From NCBI GenBank assembly GCA_029262415.1, contig JAJCZL010000034.1:96671-160670 (forward strand): a stretch of DNA of 64,000 nucleotides, in the 5' to 3' direction. The stretch comes from Deltaproteobacteria bacterium. GTDB lineage: Bacteria; Desulfobacterota; Binatia; UBA1149; JAJCZL01. The position numbers were made by a program, and so were the translations under genes. Position 1 is the first letter of the stretch, and each line of letters begins with the position of its first letter. Under the pieces are notes generated by a model that saw only the letters and a list, made by a program, of their open reading frames with translations, was not told the DNA's origin and did no database searches. Shown piece by piece: positions 17,699 through 26,498 of the stretch.

Positions 17699-19084
17699 CT
17701 ACTCCACGCAACCAGCGCCTAACCGGGAGATCTGCAGTTGCGACTTGACCAAGTAGCTGTGTGAAACAACGATGTCGTTATCGGGCCCGAGATCTCCGAC
17801 AACAGCGACTTGCCCGTCGGCTTTGGCCTCAACACGCACGGGGCGAGCTTCGAACAGGTTCTGCTCGAGCTGGACGAACACGAAATGTCTGCCTTCAATC
17901 TGCTGCAGAGCCGAAGCTGGTATAAGCACCGCCTTTTCCGAGTGGTGCGTGAGAATACGGGCACGCGCGAACATATTCGCGCGCAGCAGACCGTCCGGAT
18001 TTGGAATCTCGACACGGGCGCGGGCCATACGCGTACGGTCATCGACCTGAGCGGCAAGCCAGGTAAGCCTCCCGACAAATCTCTGGTCGGCTGCCGGTTC
18101 TACATTGAGCTCAACCAGTTGCCCCAAGCGGACCTCTGCGAGTCGCGCCTCTGGGATGCTCAGTATCGCCCACATCACCGAACGGTCAGCCAACACGAAG
18201 AGCGTGTCGCCCTCACGCACCAATGAGCCCTGCACCGCGTTTCGCTCGATGATCTCACCCGCAAACGGCGCGCGGAGTTCCAGCGCAGCGGGGTCGATAG
18301 TTTTTTCGTGCAGGTCGGCGATTTGTTCTTCAGCGAAGCCGAGTGTACGCAGCCGTTGGTAGTTCGCTTGATAGACAGCCTGCGCTTCCTGCGCCTCTCG
18401 TTCTGCGCTTATTCGCTGGGAATACAGCCGCCGTTCGCGCTCGAGAGTTTGCTTGGCGAGAATCATCTTCGCGACGGCCTCGGCGATGGTCGCAGAGGAG
18501 ACCGTCGCGAGTAGTTCTCTCGTCTCGACTTTAGCGCCAAGGTCGACCTTGACGTTTCGGATGATGCCACCGACCGGAACGGCGACGTGTGCCAGCTTGT
18601 TCTGGTCGAACGCTATCTCGGCGTAGCTCTCAATGCCTGATGAGATCGGCCCGAGTTCTGGTTTCCCAACCTCAATCCCGGCTTTTTCCGCCGCATCAGC
18701 CGAGGCGAAGCGAATCTTCAGACCACGCCCCGACGTGATCGTAGCGGCTAACTCCGGGTGGCAGATCCCGCACTCGTCTTCCGCAACACCGTGCTCATCG
18801 CACATGAGTCGGTTAGCAGTCTGTTCCGCTCCGGTTGCACCCTCTGCATCGCGACCCTCATCGCTCGAAGAGGGCTTGTCTTTCAGTTCCGGATGACAGA
18901 TGAAGCACTCGTCCTCATACACCTCGTGCTCGTTACAATAGAGCCGCTTCGGGTCGATCGAAGCTTTGGACGACGACTCTGCGGCGAAGGTAGATCCTGA
19001 TTGTGCAAGCGCCGTCGCAGCCTGGGGCGCCTTCGCTGCAAGGATTGCGCCGATGATTACGACCGCAAGTGTTTGTATTCTCAT
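17699..19084 (-). CDS. Efflux RND periplasmic adaptor with duplicated Cys/His metal-binding repeats
   Basis: A 461-residue membrane-fusion (HlyD/CzcB) subunit. A signal peptide (about residues 1-28) is followed by two copies of a C-x2-H-x6-C-x2-CH repeat. The first has C50, H53, C60, C63 and H64 (CNEHEVYEDECFICHPEL); the second has C95, H98, C105, C108 and H109 (CDEHGVAEDECGICHPEL). Then come the barrel-sandwich, helical-hairpin (about residues 205-250) and beta-barrel domains. Such repeats are seen in some CzcB-type adaptors and probably bind periplasmic metal for hand-over to the pump. The gene is the middle of a czcCBA-like operon. Confidence 0.9.
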   Translation of the reverse strand: MRIQTLAVVIIGAILAAKAPQAATALAQSGSTFAAESSSKASIDPKRLYCNEHEVYEDECFICHPELKDKPSSSDEGRDAEGATGAEQTANRLMCDEHGVAEDECGICHPELAATITSGRGLKIRFASADAAEKAGIEVGKPELGPISSGIESYAEIAFDQNKLAHVAVPVGGIIRNVKVDLGAKVETRELLATVSSATIAEAVAKMILAKQTLERERRLYSQRISAEREAQEAQAVYQANYQRLRTLGFAEEQIADLHEKTIDPAALELRAPFAGEIIERNAVQGSLVREGDTLFVLADRSVMWAILSIPEARLAEVRLGQLVELNVEPAADQRFVGRLTWLAAQVDDRTRMARARVEIPNPDGLLRANMFARARILTHHSEKAVLIPASALQQIEGRHFVFVQLEQNLFEARPVRVEAKADGQVAVVGDLGPDNDIVVSHSYLVKSQLQISRLGAGCVE

Positions 19085-19107
19085 ATCTGTTCCCGTTGCT
19101 TCTTAAT

Positions 19108-20523
19108 CTAGTTGGTCTTGGACGTCTCACGTAGCTGCGAGAGTGGCCGTGCCACAGCGCTCTCAAGCGCGACAGCAGCACGCCAGTAGTCCCAGAGAGA
19201 CTCGATGTAGGAGAACTCAGCGTCTACGAGATCGTTTTGAACGACCACGAGCTTCAAGAGGTCGATTTTGCCCTCGCGATAGGCGGTTTCGATAAAGCGG
19301 AAGTTCTCGCCGACTCGCGAAAGCGCTTCGGTCTCGTATAGCGACAAAACGTTGACAGCCGCATCATAGGCGCGGTAGGCGTCGCCAACCTCACCGCGAA
19401 CGGCTAACGCAGCGGCGCGACGATCGTATTCGGCCTGGGCGTGGCGGCCGCCGAGTACGCTCAGCTCGGCCTGTTTGCGGTCAAACACTGGGAGCGGAAA
19501 CATGATTCTGCCGCCGACGATGCGGTCTCTCTCACCATCGGCCCCGACCTCTTCTTCGTAGAAGGCACCGAGCGTCACGTTGGGTACGATTGAGCGACGG
19601 GTTAGTCGCTGCTCGGCCTCGACGCGCCGGATTTCCGCGCGGCGCGCGCGCAAATCCGGACGCCTCTCGAGTGCAACGGCGACCAGAGCTGTCGGATCGA
19701 ACGCGACCGGCTCGATTGGGAGACCGCCTTGCGGTTCGAGCCGACCCAGTGGCTCCCGGCCTAGTAGGCGCTCCAACTCGAGCAGCGAGGTTTTGTAGTC
19801 GCGGTCGGCCTGGAAGGCGTCTCGGCGCGACCGGCCATCGCGAATCACCGCCAGATTCTCATCAAGCTTGGCAACTTCTCCGCTCCGAAAGCGCACGGTA
19901 GTCGCTTCACGCAGCCGGCTGTTGAGTTCGGAGGTTTTCTTGAACAGCTCGAGCCGACGCCGCAAATACAGGCTTTTGTAGAAGGCTTCCTTGACACGCG
20001 CGCACAAGAGTCGCTCGAAGTCATCGACTTCAGCCTGGGCTCGGGCGAGGCCCTGCTCGGCCTCTTCAATGCGCTTGCCGCGCTGCCCGGCAATCTCAAC
20101 CTCGATCGCCAACTCGGCTTCGGGTTGGATGTCGCCACCGCCTTGCTCGAAGCGTCGCCGGCCCGCCCCGACTCCGATCTGGGGGTTGAACGGATTCCAG
20201 TAGCGCGCCTTGGAAAGGTGTCCATGCGCAACGGTGAGCTCCTGCCGCACCGCCAGCAGCTCCGGATTGTTCTCCAGAGCTGCCGTAAGAGCCGCCTCGA
20301 GGGTGATCTCATCTTTGAGTTGTCCGGCTGAGGGCGCTCGAACATTGAGGTCACTCTGGGCGAGCGCGACTGCCGAGCCTCTAGCCGATGGTGGTGGCTT
20401 CGGCGGGTCGGAACCGGCACCGGCCAAGCTAGACGAGGTAATCGTCAGTAGGACCGCTACCGCCTGCAGCGGACGCGTACACTTGTAATGTGAATATGTG
20501 GACCAACAAACACTCATAATCAT
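19108..20523 (-). CDS. TolC/CzcC-family outer-membrane efflux protein
   Basis: The outer-membrane channel of the tripartite pump, about 470 residues. A signal peptide (PLQAVAVLLTITSSSLAGA) precedes two outer-membrane efflux repeats rich in long amphipathic helices (LTVAHGHLSKARYWNPFNP; RRAEIRRVEAEQRLTRRS). The frame is open to 20577, but the ATG at 20523 (or 20517) places the signal peptide correctly. It ends 23 bases before the adaptor gene. The order outer-membrane channel, adaptor, pump is that of czcCBA operons. Confidence 0.88.
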   Translation of the reverse strand: MIMSVCWSTYSHYKCTRPLQAVAVLLTITSSSLAGAGSDPPKPPPSARGSAVALAQSDLNVRAPSAGQLKDEITLEAALTAALENNPELLAVRQELTVAHGHLSKARYWNPFNPQIGVGAGRRRFEQGGGDIQPEAELAIEVEIAGQRGKRIEEAEQGLARAQAEVDDFERLLCARVKEAFYKSLYLRRRLELFKKTSELNSRLREATTVRFRSGEVAKLDENLAVIRDGRSRRDAFQADRDYKTSLLELERLLGREPLGRLEPQGGLPIEPVAFDPTALVAVALERRPDLRARRAEIRRVEAEQRLTRRSIVPNVTLGAFYEEEVGADGERDRIVGGRIMFPLPVFDRKQAELSVLGGRHAQAEYDRRAAALAVRGEVGDAYRAYDAAVNVLSLYETEALSRVGENFRFIETAYREGKIDLLKLVVVQNDLVDAEFSYIESLWDYWRAAVALESAVARPLSQLRETSKTN

Positions 20524-20612
20524 TCTTCCAAAGCATTGGGAGACTTCCCCCGGGTGGTTGCGAGGAGTACTTGCCACGCCAAAAGATTCGGCGCGCTCGA
20601 ACGACTATGGTC

Positions 20613-21041
20613 TCAGACGAGAAGAACGATTGTAGAGATCGCCTCGCGTGTGCGATCGGGCAAGAGGATCTGTGGAAGCAGCCGCAGCTGCCGATGGGTA
20701 GGCGTGGTGAAAAGCAGGGGGACGGCAATGGTAGTGACGGCTGATGCTATGGAGTACACGTCATCGGTAGCACGCGAGGATGCAGCCCGTAGTGACGCCG
20801 GAAGGGTTAGGGATACATCGACACACGCGTCCTCTCCGAACAGCTCGGACTCGCCGTAAGGCCGCTTGTCCGGGTTCGCTAACCCACCGCAGCAAGTGAG
20901 TTGCGTCAGCCGTGTTTCGATCGCGACGCTTCCGTCGCCATCCACGCACAGGACAAGGCCCGCTGCCGAGCTGGTGCTCGCGATGAGCTGAACCAGTAGG
21001 CAGAGCCATGCAAAGGCGGTTTTGAGGGCGTATCGGGTCAT
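20613..21041 (-). CDS. Secreted cysteine-containing small protein at the head of the metal-efflux operon
   Basis: A 142-residue protein with an N-terminal signal peptide (LKTAFAWLCLLVQLIASTSSA). The mature part has a short conserved-looking block, VLCVDGDGSVAIE, a vicinal pair TCCGG and then EDACVDVSL. These cysteines could bind metal or form disulfides. It is the first gene of the leftward operon, about 90 bases before the channel gene. Small secreted proteins with an LCV.DG.VAIE segment accompany other czc-type operons, as far as I recall, but no function is established; a periplasmic metal-binding or sensing role is inference. Confidence 0.6.
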   Translation of the reverse strand: MTRYALKTAFAWLCLLVQLIASTSSAAGLVLCVDGDGSVAIETRLTQLTCCGGLANPDKRPYGESELFGEDACVDVSLTLPASLRAASSRATDDVYSIASAVTTIAVPLLFTTPTHRQLRLLPQILLPDRTREAISTIVLLV

Positions 21042-21113
21042 CGATGCTCGCAGCCTACTAGGGTACTCTGTTTGGTGGGACGCGTCACTTAAAAATATCT
21101 CTGCAGCCTGTGC

Positions 21114-22319
21114 CTACGCGGCGCGAGGTTTTCGCTGAGCGACCACGGGTGTCGCCTCAAAGTTGGACTTGCCGGTGCCGCCACGACTGAAGAGCGGCAT
21201 CAGCGGTTGGGTATTGCGTTGCAGAAGCCAGCGTTCGAGCAGCACGTTTTGCGCGAACCAGCGGCGCCCGATCAAGCGGCGCCCGACTGCGCCGTAGAGG
21301 CTGCGCGGCACCAAGCTGTGTGCAGCAAGACGCGCGTGCCGCCGGCCGCCGAAGCGCTCGTGCAGTGCGCGGCGGTAGGTATTGAGGTTGTGCTGGGTGA
21401 AACCACCGGCTCCGTGGGCGGAGACCAGCGACTGTGCGGCGATCAGTCCTGATTCGACGGCGGGCCGAATGCCTTCGCCGCTGCGTCGTGCCGCTACTCC
21501 GGCGGCGTCGCCGACGAGCAGCACACGATCACCAACCGGGTCGCGGCTTGAGTCGCGGTACATCGTATAGGCGTGGCCGCGCAGGCGCTTGGCTGTAGCG
21601 GGAGAGATCCTTGCACTGCGTTTGAGGAAGTCGATGAATTCGCCGACGTGTTCGTTGATGCGCAGGCCGCCCTTGCGGCCCATGCCGATATTTAAGTAGC
21701 GACCCTTACGAAACGCCCAGCCGAAGCCGTTTAGATCCCTTGCTATGAAGAGTTCGGGGACGTGGGGCAATACTTTGCAACGTGCTTCTTCGTCGTCCTC
21801 CAGAAAGTACTCGGCCTCCTGCGCGGCGATCACGGCGTGACCGCGTTTAGCGCCGAGCCTGCGGGCGATTGGGCAAAAATGTCCGCCCGCACCCACCAGC
21901 AAGGGTGCGGTGAAGGCGCCGTTAACCACCCAGTTGTCGTCGCCGTCGCGGCTTAGCGACTCGAGCGAACGGCCCAGCCGCAGTCGCGCGCCGCTTCTTT
22001 CGAGCAAGAATCGATCGAATTCGGTTCTGCGGATGCCGTAGCTAACCGCCCGGGCGTAGTTCACCTCCCGAGAGTTTCCGCCGACCAGCCCGACGCGAAA
22101 ACCGGTGATGGGCTGCAACGTGTTGGCTGTGGCGTAGTCGCGCAGGGTGATGCCGAGCTCGGCGACGAGGGCCGGGGTTATCCAACCGGCGCAGACCTTG
22201 TCACGGGGAAAATTGGCGCGGTCGACCACAACGACGCGCAAACCGGCGCTGCGCACGGCCCACGCGCAGGCAGCGCCGCTTGGGCCGCCGCCTACAATGA
22301 TAACGTCGGTTTCTTCCAC
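21114..22319 (-). CDS. Geranylgeranyl-reductase-family FAD-dependent oxidoreductase
   Basis: A roughly 401-residue flavoprotein. The Rossmann dinucleotide motif is VIIVGGGPSGAACAWAVRSAG, followed by RANFPRDKVCAGWITP, a family hallmark. The second FAD motif is DRVLLVGDAAGVAARRSGEGIRPAVESG. Members saturate isoprenoid chains (chlorophyll side chain, quinones, archaeal-type lipids) or oxidise related substrates. The GTG at 22319 was chosen because the FAD motif normally starts within ten residues of the N-terminus; the 75 residues upstream in frame are arginine/serine-rich and look non-coding. It could act on isoprenoids from the MEP pathway (ispH nearby) or on menaquinone, which is inference. 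Confidence 0.85.
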   Translation of the reverse strand: MEETDVIIVGGGPSGAACAWAVRSAGLRVVVVDRANFPRDKVCAGWITPALVAELGITLRDYATANTLQPITGFRVGLVGGNSREVNYARAVSYGIRRTEFDRFLLERSGARLRLGRSLESLSRDGDDNWVVNGAFTAPLLVGAGGHFCPIARRLGAKRGHAVIAAQEAEYFLEDDEEARCKVLPHVPELFIARDLNGFGWAFRKGRYLNIGMGRKGGLRINEHVGEFIDFLKRSARISPATAKRLRGHAYTMYRDSSRDPVGDRVLLVGDAAGVAARRSGEGIRPAVESGLIAAQSLVSAHGAGGFTQHNLNTYRRALHERFGGRRHARLAAHSLVPRSLYGAVGRRLIGRRWFAQNVLLERWLLQRNTQPLMPLFSRGGTGKSNFEATPVVAQRKPRAA

Positions 22320-22415
22320 ACCGACCACGCTAGCCCCCGAACGCGCGGTCAGGAACAGCCTTTGAAGGTCAGACCGATGTCTGGTGCGGATTCTGGAACT
22401 CGACGAGCGCATGCG

Positions 22416-22461
22416 TACAATACGTGTCAGCCGAGCATCGGCTGCGGGCCTAGGGCCCGCA
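22416..22461 (+). promoter_or_regulatory. Possible -10 element and leader hairpin upstream of the MoxR gene
   Basis: A TACAAT hexamer (22416-22421) and a GCGGGC/GCCCGC hairpin (about 22444-22461) lie between the divergent flavoprotein and MoxR genes. No good -35 hexamer is visible at 16-18 bases, so this is a weak promoter candidate. The hairpin would sit in the mRNA leader just before the ribosome site. Confidence 0.3.
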
Positions 22462-22486
22462 TTCACTACATAAGAGGAAGGTGAGT

Positions 22487-23488
22487 ATGAGCAGCGAGAC
22501 TGCAACGGAGTCGATGAACGCGCTTTGCGAAGCCGAGACATCGCGTTTCGGGGCGAATTTGGTCAACGAAATCGCCAAGGTTCTGGTCGGGCAGGAGGTC
22601 ATGGTGACACGCATCCTGACCGGGTTGCTGACCGGCGGACACGTTTTGCTCGAGGGCATGCCGGGGCTGGCTAAGACGCTGACCGTGCGCACCTTGGCCG
22701 CTGCGGTCAACACCGGGTTCTCGCGTATCCAGTTTACGCCCGACATGTTGCCCGCCGACGTCGTCGGCACCGAGATTTTTAACCCAAAAGAAGGAACGTA
22801 CTCGGTAAAAAAAGGGCCGATATTTTCCAACCTGGTTCTCGCCGACGAGATCAACCGCGCGCCGGCTAAGGTGCAGGCGGCCTTGCTCGAGGCGATGCAG
22901 GAGCGCCAGGCCACGATCGGGGGCAAGACCTACTTAATGGAAGAACCGTTCTTGGTTCTTGCAACGCAAAACCCGATTGAACAAGAGGGCACCTATCCGT
23001 TGCCCGAGGCGCAGGTCGACCGTTTCATGATGAAGGTGAAGGTCGGCTATCCCTCCAAGGAAGAAGAACGCCGCGTCCTCGACCGGATGGGCAGCGGACA
23101 GGAGCTGCCCGAGGTGTCGGCAGTCTGTACAATCGCCGACATTTCGGCCGCACGTAAGAGTGTGGCCGAGGTGTTCGTCGACGATAAAGTCCGTGACTAT
23201 ATCGTTGACCTTGTTCGTGCCACACGCGATCCTGAATCCGCCGGTGTCGAGGGCCTGGACGGCATGATCGAGTTCGGAGCCTCGCCGCGCGCGTCGCTCT
23301 GGTTAATGCGTGCCGCCAAAGGCCACGCGTTTTTGCAGGGCCGCAACTATGTGACTCCGCACGATATCAAGTCGCTCGCGCCCGATGTGTTGCGCCACCG
23401 GGTCAGCCCGACCTACGAGGCTGAGGCCGAGGGCAAGACCTCCGAGGATTTGATCCAACGCATTCTCGACAGCGTGTTGGTCCCCTGA
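22487..23488 (+). CDS. MoxR-family AAA+ ATPase
   Basis: A roughly 333-residue AAA+ chaperone-like ATPase. Walker A is [14 protein letters not shown], Walker B is [24 protein letters not shown], sensor 1 is [19 protein letters not shown], and the [10 protein letters not shown] arginine segment is present. ATG 22487 is preferred over the GTG two codons earlier because GAGGAAGG is then about seven bases upstream. MoxR proteins help assemble or activate metal-dependent or vWA-containing partners, and the next five genes encode exactly such partners, so this is the first gene of the Bat operon. Confidence 0.92.
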   Translation: MSSETATESMNALCEAETSRFGANLVNEIAKVLVGQEVMVTRILTGLLTGGHVLLEGMPGLAKTLTVRTLAAAVNTGFSRIQFTPDMLPADVVGTEIFNPKEGTYSVKKGPIFSNLVLADEINRAPAKVQAALLEAMQERQATIGGKTYLMEEPFLVLATQNPIEQEGTYPLPEAQVDRFMMKVKVGYPSKEEERRVLDRMGSGQELPEVSAVCTIADISAARKSVAEVFVDDKVRDYIVDLVRATRDPESAGVEGLDGMIEFGASPRASLWLMRAAKGHAFLQGRNYVTPHDIKSLAPDVLRHRVSPTYEAEAEGKTSEDLIQRILDSVLVP

Positions 23489-23501
23489 CGCACTAGGCCG
23501 G

Positions 23502-24443
23502 ATGCTCGCCCGCGACATCATTCGCCGTGTCCGCGAAATACAGGTGCGCACCGGACGGCACGTTGCCGATGTGCTCGCCGGTGGCTACGTATCTGTATTC
23601 AAGGGGGGCGGGATCGAGTTTGAAGAGGTGCGGCCTTATGTCGCCGGCGACGACATTCGCGCTATCGATTGGAATGTCACCGCGCGCACCGGCGAGCCGT
23701 ACATCAAGCGCTACGTCGAAGAGCGTCAACTGACACTCATGTTGATGGCCGACGTTTCAGCATCGCAAGACTTCGGCTCAGATGCGCGCTCCAAACGTGA
23801 CGTTGCTGCGGAGCTGTGTGCACTGTTGGCCTTCTCGGCGATCCGTAACGACGACAAAGTCGGCTTGGTTTTGTTCCACAACGGCGTGGAGCAATACATC
23901 CCTCCACGCAAAGGCAACAAGCACGCGCTGCGCGTGGTGCGCGAGGTACTGGCCCACGGTGCCGAGAACGAAGGTGCCGATGCCGGTCTAGCTGTAAATT
24001 CGCGCGCGCGCCGCCTGCGCACCCCACGCCAAGGCACCGATATCGCACGAGCGGTCGAGTTCTTGATGTCGGTGACGAAGCGTAAGACGGTGTGCTTCGT
24101 GGTCAGCGACTACTTCGACGACCACTTCGAACGGGCGTTGCAAACCGCCAACCAGCGTCACGATGTCATCGCGGTGTTGGTGACCGATCCACGCGAACTC
24201 GAAGTTCCGCCGGTCGGACTCGTCCAGCTGCGTGATGCGGAGAGCGGGCGCATCGGTGTTTACGACACCTCTTCGCGATCCTTCCGCGCTGCACTCGCGC
24301 GCGATGCCGACGCGCGAGTACAGGGGTTGGAGAAACGCCTGCGTTCGTCCGGAATAGACTTCGTTCACGTCGATGCCTCACGCTCGGTCGTAGACCCATT
24401 GGTGCGCTTTTTCCGAATGCGCGATCGGAGGAAACGTAAGTGA
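23502..24443 (+). CDS. DUF58 (vWA-like) protein
   Basis: A 313-residue DUF58 protein. The DUF58 core reads FEEVRPYVAGDDIRAIDWNVTARTGEPYIKRYVEER and is followed by a vWA-like fold with a modified MIDAS (ADVSASQDFGS). No membrane segment is seen, so it is probably cytoplasmic and interacts with the MoxR ATPase. It begins 13 bases after the MoxR stop and its end overlaps the next start (GTGA). Confidence 0.9.
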   Translation: MLARDIIRRVREIQVRTGRHVADVLAGGYVSVFKGGGIEFEEVRPYVAGDDIRAIDWNVTARTGEPYIKRYVEERQLTLMLMADVSASQDFGSDARSKRDVAAELCALLAFSAIRNDDKVGLVLFHNGVEQYIPPRKGNKHALRVVREVLAHGAENEGADAGLAVNSRARRLRTPRQGTDIARAVEFLMSVTKRKTVCFVVSDYFDDHFERALQTANQRHDVIAVLVTDPRELEVPPVGLVQLRDAESGRIGVYDTSSRSFRAALARDADARVQGLEKRLRSSGIDFVHVDASRSVVDPLVRFFRMRDRRKRK

Positions 24444-25483
24444 TATTCGCTTCGCCGGGCACTGCCGTCAGGGCCGCGTTCTTCGCGGGCGCTTTGACGA
24501 TAACGTCGGCCGTCGTTGCTCCGACTCGCGTGACTGCCGATGACGGTGCAGCGACCGCTGCAACCGCTGTTGTAGAGACCCAAAGCGAGCGCGGCCCGGT
24601 GAGCGCCCGCGTCAGTGTCACACCGGGAGAACCGCGCATCGGCGACCCGGTCGAGTTGCGCCTGATCGTAGTGGCCGAGTCCGGCGTCGAGCTGCTGATG
24701 CCCGAATTCGGTCGTTCCCTGGAGCGCTTCCGGGTTGTCGGTTTCGTGCCGCGCGAAAGTGTAGACCCGCAAGGGAGAACGGTTTTCGAGCAACGCTATA
24801 CGCTCGAGTTGTCCTCTTCGGGCGAAGCCGCAATTCCGCCGATCATCGTCGAGTTCGTAGATCACCGCGATGGTAGCCAACTTGCCCCCGAAGGCGAAGA
24901 CGCCTACGAGTTGGTCACTGAGCGATTGCCGTTCCGTGTCGACTCGGTGGTTCCGAAGCCGGCCGCGGCCGATCTGGTTCCGCCGTTGGGCGAACTCGCC
25001 TTGCATTCGCAGCGAGGTCCGCTGGCGCGGGTATTGATCGTCGGCGTGTTGTTGTGCGCCGCGCTTGCCGTTGCCGTGGGGGTGTTTCTCGTGCGTCGTC
25101 GCCGAGGCGATCCAAGCAAGAGTGCGTACGAAGAGGCCCGCGCCGAACTCGACGCTTTAATGGCAAGACCGCGCCCCGGTCCGGGTCAGGTCGCAGCATT
25201 TTTCGTAGCGTTGAGTACGGTCGTGCGCCGCTATCTCGAGCGACGCTTTGAGTTGCGTGCCCCGGAGCTGACTACCGAAGAGTTCCTCGTCGAAGCCGGC
25301 GCGTCTCCCGATCTCGGTCACGAGCATCAGCTGATGTTGCAACACTTCTTACACCGCGCCGACATGGTGAAGTTCGCGCGTATGATTCCAGGTGCCGATG
25401 ATATCGAATTGGCGGTTCAGGCCGCGTCGCGATTCTTGGATGAAACCGGTGCGCAGGCCGAGAGCGATACCGATGCCGCTTAA
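24440..25483 (+). CDS. Membrane protein of the Bat operon (BatD-like beta domain plus DUF4381-like tail)
   Basis: A 347-residue protein. A signal or anchor (about residues 12-30) precedes a periplasmic beta-rich domain (VSVTPGEPRIGDPVELRL ... FEQRYTLELSSSGEAAIPPI) similar to the repeats of BatD, then one membrane segment (about residues 197-220). The cytoplasmic tail contains VAAFFVALSTVVRRYLERRF, as in DUF4381-type proteins of Bat operons. It starts with GTG overlapping the preceding stop. Its position fits a membrane scaffold for the BatA/BatB vWA proteins; the exact role is unknown. Confidence 0.72.
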   Translation: MIFASPGTAVRAAFFAGALTITSAVVAPTRVTADDGAATAATAVVETQSERGPVSARVSVTPGEPRIGDPVELRLIVVAESGVELLMPEFGRSLERFRVVGFVPRESVDPQGRTVFEQRYTLELSSSGEAAIPPIIVEFVDHRDGSQLAPEGEDAYELVTERLPFRVDSVVPKPAAADLVPPLGELALHSQRGPLARVLIVGVLLCAALAVAVGVFLVRRRRGDPSKSAYEEARAELDALMARPRPGPGQVAAFFVALSTVVRRYLERRFELRAPELTTEEFLVEAGASPDLGHEHQLMLQHFLHRADMVKFARMIPGADDIELAVQAASRFLDETGAQAESDTDAA

Positions 25484-26498
25484 CTTCGAGTTTCGTGATC
25501 CTTGGCTGCTGCTCGCGTTGGTCGCGGCACCGTTGGTCTACGCCGCTGCGGCGCGTGTTGCCAACGTCTTGACCTACTCAAATCTCTCGATCGTTGATGG
25601 CGCGCCTCGTTCGCTGCGCATGAGGTTGGCGAACCTGCCTGCTCTCTTCCTTGCAGTAGCGTTCGCGGCGACCGCTATCGCCTTGGCGGGTCCGCGTACG
25701 GGTGATGCCACCACCGTCGTTCGTCGCGAAGGGATCGCGATCGTGATGGCGGTGGATCGGTCCGGGTCGATGCTCGCGGTCGATTTCGCGCGTAACCGCG
25801 AAAGCATTAGCCGGCTCGATGCAGTCAAAGACGTTTTCCACGAGTTTGTCAGCGGCGGCGACGCGGGTGACGGGAGACCCCACGACCTTATCGGCATCGT
25901 CGGGTTCGGCACCTACGCCGACAGTATCTGCCCTTTGACCCTCGACCACGCCAACCTTCTGGCGATTCTCGACCAACTCGAGGTCCCCACCGAGCGGGCC
26001 GAACAGTCGACCGCGGTCGGCGAAGGACTGGGTCTTGCGTTGGAACGTCTGCGCGAGAGCGATGCGGTTTCGAAAGTCGTGGTGTTGCTCACCGACGGTG
26101 TCAGTAACGCCGGTGAGCTCGCTCCGCTTGCGGCTGCCGAACTGGCGGCCGACCATCAGGTGCGCGTGTACACGGTCGGTGTTGGAACCACCGGATACGC
26201 GCCGATACCGGTGCCGTCGCGAAGCGGTCGTACGGTGCTGCAACGTGTCTACGTCGAGATCGACGAGGAGACACTCAAGCAGGTCGCCGAACGTACGGGA
26301 GGCCGTTACTTTCATGCCCGCGATGCCAAAGGCCTGGTTGAGGTATATCGCGAAATCGATCGCTTGGAGAAAAGCGAGATCAGCGAAGTCCGCTACCTTC
26401 AATACCGCGAGCACTATGCCTGGGCGGCGGTTCCGGCGCTCGGATTCTTACTTGCCTCCGCACTCGCAGGCGCGACCGTGTTTCGGAGGCTGCCGTGA
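25473..26498 (+). CDS. BatA-like von Willebrand factor A domain membrane protein
   Basis: A 341-residue protein with two N-terminal membrane segments (WLLLALVAAPLVYAAAA; LPALFLAVAFAATAIALAG) and one at the C-terminus. Between them is a vWA domain with an intact MIDAS: DRSGSMLAV, a threonine-containing TERAEQSTAVGEGL loop and LLTDGVSNAG. The start at 25473 overlaps the previous gene by 11 bases. In Bacteroides and Leptospira, Bat proteins support oxidative-stress tolerance and envelope integrity; that is the established background, not a demonstration here. Confidence 0.9.
   Translation: MPLNFEFRDPWLLLALVAAPLVYAAAARVANVLTYSNLSIVDGAPRSLRMRLANLPALFLAVAFAATAIALAGPRTGDATTVVRREGIAIVMAVDRSGSMLAVDFARNRESISRLDAVKDVFHEFVSGGDAGDGRPHDLIGIVGFGTYADSICPLTLDHANLLAILDQLEVPTERAEQSTAVGEGLGLALERLRESDAVSKVVVLLTDGVSNAGELAPLAAAELAADHQVRVYTVGVGTTGYAPIPVPSRSGRTVLQRVYVEIDEETLKQVAERTGGRYFHARDAKGLVEVYREIDRLEKSEISEVRYLQYREHYAWAAVPALGFLLASALAGATVFRRLP

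Noticed and set aside
22444..22461. Hairpin GCGGGC...GCCCGC as a terminator
   Set aside because: It has no T-tract and lies in front of a gene start between divergent genes, so it cannot end either transcript.
24365..26414. Leftward frames of 213 and 278 codons opposite the Bat operon
   Set aside because: Long antisense frames are expected here from the GC-rich codon usage. The rightward frames have vWA and membrane motifs and tight overlaps.
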